Shown here piece after piece: positions 61,359 to 64,000 of a DNA stretch of 64,000 bases. Each line of letters opens with the position of its first letter. Position 1 is the first letter of the stretch. Source of the DNA: Natronorubrum aibiense (lineage in GTDB: Archaea; Halobacteriota; Halobacteria; Halobacteriales; Natrialbaceae); contig NZ_CP045488.1 of NCBI RefSeq assembly GCF_009392895.1, positions 992,001-1,056,000 of the forward strand, in the 5' to 3' direction. Below the pieces are notes generated by a model. It saw only the letters and a program-made list of their open reading frames with translations, was not told the DNA's origin and searched no databases. A program made the translations under genes and the position numbers.

Positions 61359-61856
61359 ATGGCCGAACTCACACTCGACGAAACGGACTTTCGACTGCTC
61401 AGAGAACTCGACGAAAACGGCGACATCGACGCCGACGAGATCGCCGAGGAACTCGACGTCAGCCAGTCAACCGTCTACTACCGCCTCGAGAAGTATCGCG
61501 AACAGGGGATCCTGACGGGGACGGTCGCCCACCTCGACCGCCACCAGCTCGGGCTCAGCATGACCGCGATTTCGGAGATCAAGACCGTCTACGGGCCTGA
61601 AGCGAAGGAAGTCGGCGAACGCCTCGCAGAGCTCTCCGGCGTCCAGCAGGTGTACTCGATGATCGGCGAGATGTCCTTTTACGTCATCTCCCACGTCCGC
61701 GATCACGATCACCTCCAGTCGCTGATCGAGGAGATCATCGAAACCGACGGCGTCGAGAACTCCGCGACCCACATCGTCCTGCGGACGTTCAAAGAGGAGC
61801 CACGGCTGCTGGTCAACTACGACGAAGGCGATTTAGAACAGCTATTCAACGACTGA
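61359..61856 (+). CDS. Lrp/AsnC-family transcription regulator
   Basis: 165 residues. N-terminal winged HTH (DFRLLRELDENGDIDADEIAEELDVSQSTVYYRLEKY) and a C-terminal RAM/effector domain (about 70-150) with the amino-acid-binding ACT-like fold. It follows the nitrilase by 82 bp on the same strand and may control that operon and the pot-like transporter. Its TGA is followed after one base by repeat copy E. Confidence 0.92.
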   Translation: MAELTLDETDFRLLRELDENGDIDADEIAEELDVSQSTVYYRLEKYREQGILTGTVAHLDRHQLGLSMTAISEIKTVYGPEAKEVGERLAELSGVQQVYSMIGEMSFYVISHVRDHDHLQSLIEEIIETDGVENSATHIVLRTFKEEPRLLVNYDEGDLEQLFND

Positions 61857-61857
61857 C

Positions 61858-61934
61858 ACGGGCACCTGTCCGTCAGTACCGGTGTGGCTCGATTGTCCTC
61901 AGGGAGACCACGATACCGGGATAGCAGCCCCCCG
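61858..61934 (+). repeat. Stop-codon-abutting double-stem repeat, copy E (after the Lrp gene)
   Basis: 77 bp, one nucleotide after the TGA. The 5-prime end ACGGGCACCTGTCCGTCAG and the 3-prime end GGGATAGCAGCCC match copy B closely. The inner CCGGT...ACCGG and GTGG...CCAC pairs are kept. The right boundary is accurate to a few bases. Confidence 0.65.
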
Positions 61935-61972
61935 ATACGCCGGACCGGACGAAAGGATGTCGGCTGCTTCGA

Positions 61973-62548
61973 TCACTCGAAACAGGCGACCGGCGTGCCC
62001 GCGTCTCGAGGGTCCGGATCGAACGACGGCTCGTCCGCGAGCCCGTTGTATCGGGCCCGGAGTACGACGTTCTCGTCGACGTAGTAGGTAACACGCGTGT
62101 CTCGCTCGGTTGACGTCGGAAGCTGTCGTGTCGCAGTCGTCAGGTTGTATACGATCGAGACCAGAATCGCCTCGCGCCGGTCGTCCGACTCGAGGGCGTC
62201 CATCTGCTGGGTCTGCAACTCGAACTCGAACGTTCGCGTCTCCGAACCGTACTCCTCGACGAACGCGTTTCGCCGATACGTCCGTTCGAACTCGAGGACG
62301 TACTGGTCACCCGTCTCGAGCAGCGACGTCGGTCGCGACGGATACGATCCCGGCTCGATCGCGTTTTCCTGTTCCGGTGGGAGCGGATCTGGTCGCTCGC
62401 TGTTGACGCAGTCGTATTCATCCGTGGATACGACCCTGGGCTCGTCCGGGTCGTCGTCGGTGAACTGGTCGTCGAAACAACCGGCAAACGCGACGGAAAA
62501 CGACACGGCGGTGGCGAGGAGGGCGCGACGCGAACGGGGTGTGCGCAT
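61973..62548 (-). CDS. Putative lipoprotein of unknown function
   Basis: 191 residues. Signal MRTPRSRRALLATAVSFSVAFAGCFDD with a lipobox. A Pro/Glu/Asp-rich stretch (about 30-70) precedes a beta-rich domain (YVLEFERTYRRNAFVEEYGS; TRVTYYVDENVVLRARYN). No catalytic motif. Divergent from nothing in particular; ftsY is on the same strand 130 bp upstream. Confidence 0.65.
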   Translation of the reverse strand: MRTPRSRRALLATAVSFSVAFAGCFDDQFTDDDPDEPRVVSTDEYDCVNSERPDPLPPEQENAIEPGSYPSRPTSLLETGDQYVLEFERTYRRNAFVEEYGSETRTFEFELQTQQMDALESDDRREAILVSIVYNLTTATRQLPTSTERDTRVTYYVDENVVLRARYNGLADEPSFDPDPRDAGTPVACFE

Positions 62549-62678
62549 ACGATAGTGTCAATTAGATATTGTATGTAGTTTTCGCATTCGTATCAATCGA
62601 TTGTCCTTCCGCTGTAATCGACGCAGACGCTCGCTCGTGGTGAGTCCCGCCGATAGAAAATCGAACGCGGCCGCGTCG

Positions 62679-64000
62679 TTACTCGTCTGCGAGCAGGCGA
62701 TCGACCATCTCGTCGGGGTCGAACCGCTCTAGGTCGTCGTAGCCCTGTCCAACGCCGAGGAAGAGGATCGGCTTCCCGGTAACGTGGGCGACCGAGATCG
62801 CCGCCCCGCCGTTGGAATCCGCGTCGGCTTTGGTCAGGATCGCGCCGTCGATCTCGGCGGCGTCGTTGAACTCGCGGGCGCGGTTGACCGCGTCCTGTCC
62901 AGCGACGGCCTCGTCAACGAACAGCGTCATGTCGGGACCGACGACCCGATCGATCTTCTCGAGTTGGTCCATCAGCCCTTCGTCGGTGTGGAGTCGACCC
63001 GCCGTATCGCCGAGCACGACGTCGACGTCGTTCGCCTCGGCGTACTCGACGGCGTCGTACAACACGGCGGCGGGATCGCCACCCTTCTCGTGGGCGATGA
63101 GTTTCGTATCTAACGCGTCGGCGTGTTCTTGGATCTGCTCGTTGGCCCCGGCGCGGTAGGTGTCGCCGTTGGCCATCACCGTCGAGAAGCCGCGTTCCTC
63201 GAAGTAGCGGCTCAGCTTCGCGATCGAGGTGGTCTTTCCGACGCCGTTGACGCCCGTGAAGACGATGGTGACGGGTTTGTCCTCGATGGCGATGCGCTCG
63301 TCGAAGTCGAACTGTCCGACGCTGATCACGTCGTAGATCGCGTCGCGCAGTGCCTCCTCGACGACCTCGCCGGTCGAGGTCGTAAACGTCCGCGTCTCGC
63401 CGACTAACTCCTCGCGGATGTTGTCGAGGATCTCCTCGGCAACGCCCATCTCGACGTCGCTCGAGAGCAGCGCCATCTCGAGTTCGTGCAGTGGGTCCTC
63501 GAGGTCTTCTTCCTCGATGACGAACTTCCCCTTGACGAGCGATCTGGCTTTGGCCCCGAAGCCGGTCGAGTTGGAGTCGTCGTCCGACTCCTCCGACTCG
63601 TCCGGTTCGTCGTCCACCGCAGCATCGTCCGCCGCTGGGTCCGGTTCGTCGTCCGCGTCCGGTTCCACGTCGCCCTCGTCAATCTCGATCTCGGCATCCG
63701 ACAGAGGTTCCTCGACGGCGGCTGCGCTCGCCGCTGATTCGGTTGCCGGTGCTGTCTCGGCCTCGGATGGCTCGTCGTCGACACCGGCATCGGCCGCTTC
63801 AGCGGTAGTATCTGGGGCTTCCGTCGCCTCGGATGCTGCCTCCGCGTTGGCTTCAGCGTCCGCCTCTGTGGCTGCGTCTGCTTCGAGTTCCGACTCCTCG
63901 AGTTCCTCGAGTTCGTCTTCGTCGACTTCCTCGAGTTCGTCTTCGTCGACTTCCTCGAGTTCGTCTTCGTCGACTTCCTCGACGTTCTCTTCGGCGGCTT
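62679..64000 (-). CDS. ftsY: Signal recognition particle receptor FtsY (5-prime end beyond window)
   Basis: At least 440 codons; the frame runs open past 64000. The N-terminal part is the acidic A domain (Asp/Glu/Ala) with three perfect 8-residue repeats EEVDEDEL. The NG domain from about 63500 carries G1 VNGVGKTTSIAKL, G3 DTAGRLHTDEGL and G4 TKADADSNGG. It is the SRP receptor GTPase at the membrane and pairs with the Ffh encoded at 37854-39239. Confidence 0.95.
   Translation of the reverse strand, partial: AAEENVEEVDEDELEEVDEDELEEVDEDELEELEESELEADAATEADAEANAEAASEATEAPDTTAEAADAGVDDEPSEAETAPATESAASAAAVEEPLSDAEIEIDEGDVEPDADDEPDPAADDAAVDDEPDESEESDDDSNSTGFGAKARSLVKGKFVIEEEDLEDPLHELEMALLSSDVEMGVAEEILDNIREELVGETRTFTTSTGEVVEEALRDAIYDVISVGQFDFDERIAIEDKPVTIVFTGVNGVGKTTSIAKLSRYFEERGFSTVMANGDTYRAGANEQIQEHADALDTKLIAHEKGGDPAAVLYDAVEYAEANDVDVVLGDTAGRLHTDEGLMDQLEKIDRVVGPDMTLFVDEAVAGQDAVNRAREFNDAAEIDGAILTKADADSNGGAAISVAHVTGKPILFLGVGQGYDDLERFDPDEMVDRLLADE
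63903..63974 (-). repeat. Three tandem 24-bp repeats inside ftsY
   Basis: The 24-bp unit occurs at 63903-63926, 63927-63950 and 63951-63974 without a difference, encoding EEVDEDEL three times. A partial unit flanks each side. Exact identity suggests recent slippage. Confidence 0.9.

Noticed and set aside
1-64000. CRISPR array or cas genes
   Set aside because: No regularly spaced direct repeats with spacers and no Cas motifs. The five 77-bp elements are dispersed, not arrayed.

Overview
The window is a haloarchaeal chromosome segment, most likely from the Natrialbales. The evidence is a high GC content with acidic proteins, very frequent CTCGAG, TATA boxes close to start codons (leaderless-style promoters), Tat lipoproteins with a double Arg and a lipobox, a LysW-dependent arginine pathway, TFB, MCM, a type IV pilin and archaeal SRP proteins. 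There is no rRNA or CRISPR array. Two tRNA genes are present, Pro(TGG) and Arg(TCT).

Layout. 1-8 kb: the end of a Ski2-like helicase, a BofA-like membrane protein, tRNA-Pro, a type IV pilin, mcm interrupted by an intein, and a tfb gene. 8-11 kb: thrC, then a TnpB-only IS200/IS605-type element with an omega-RNA-like 3-prime hairpin and a second, orphan hairpin. 11-20.6 kb: a long minus-strand arginine block: an Arg-rich leader ORF, argG, argH, then lysW-argX-argC-argB-argD-argE and argF. This is a complete route from glutamate to arginine on an amino-group carrier protein. 20.6-30 kb: housekeeping and small membrane genes (membrane-anchored HTH protein, 2'-5' RNA ligase-like, XPD/Rad3 helicase, phosphoesterase, threonine aldolase, M29 peptidase, UspA, SDR, a cupredoxin-like lipoprotein).

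30-36.7 kb: an esterase / VOC dioxygenase / FAD-oxidoreductase operon divergent from a gamma-glutamylcysteine ligase-like gene, with palindromic operator-like sites between them. Then tRNA-Arg with a duplicated 3-prime end, a yccF pseudogene, a dephospho-CoA-kinase-like operon and a CBS-MaoC fusion. 36.7-47.6 kb: ffh, an orphan HicB, two divergent rhodaneses, thiM-thiE, a GNAT protein and a PAP2 phosphatase. 47.7-52.5 kb: an FrhB-like flavoprotein with a siroheme reductase, then a SHOCT membrane protein with a halocyanin-like protein. 52.6-62 kb: a potDABC-like importer divergent from a crotonase / ADP-forming acyl-CoA synthetase / crotonase / nitrilase operon and an Lrp regulator. The window ends inside ftsY.

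Two observations stand out. (1) Five copies of a 76-78 bp double-stem repeat each begin exactly one nucleotide after the TGA stop codon of five unrelated genes (argH, an esterase, hicB, a cupredoxin, lrp). They keep the same architecture and some covariation. (2) A 49-codon ORF with eight consecutive Arg codons lies just upstream of argG on the same strand, behind a good TATA box. It looks like an arginine-sensing leader peptide. Neither is a standard annotated haloarchaeal feature that I recognise.
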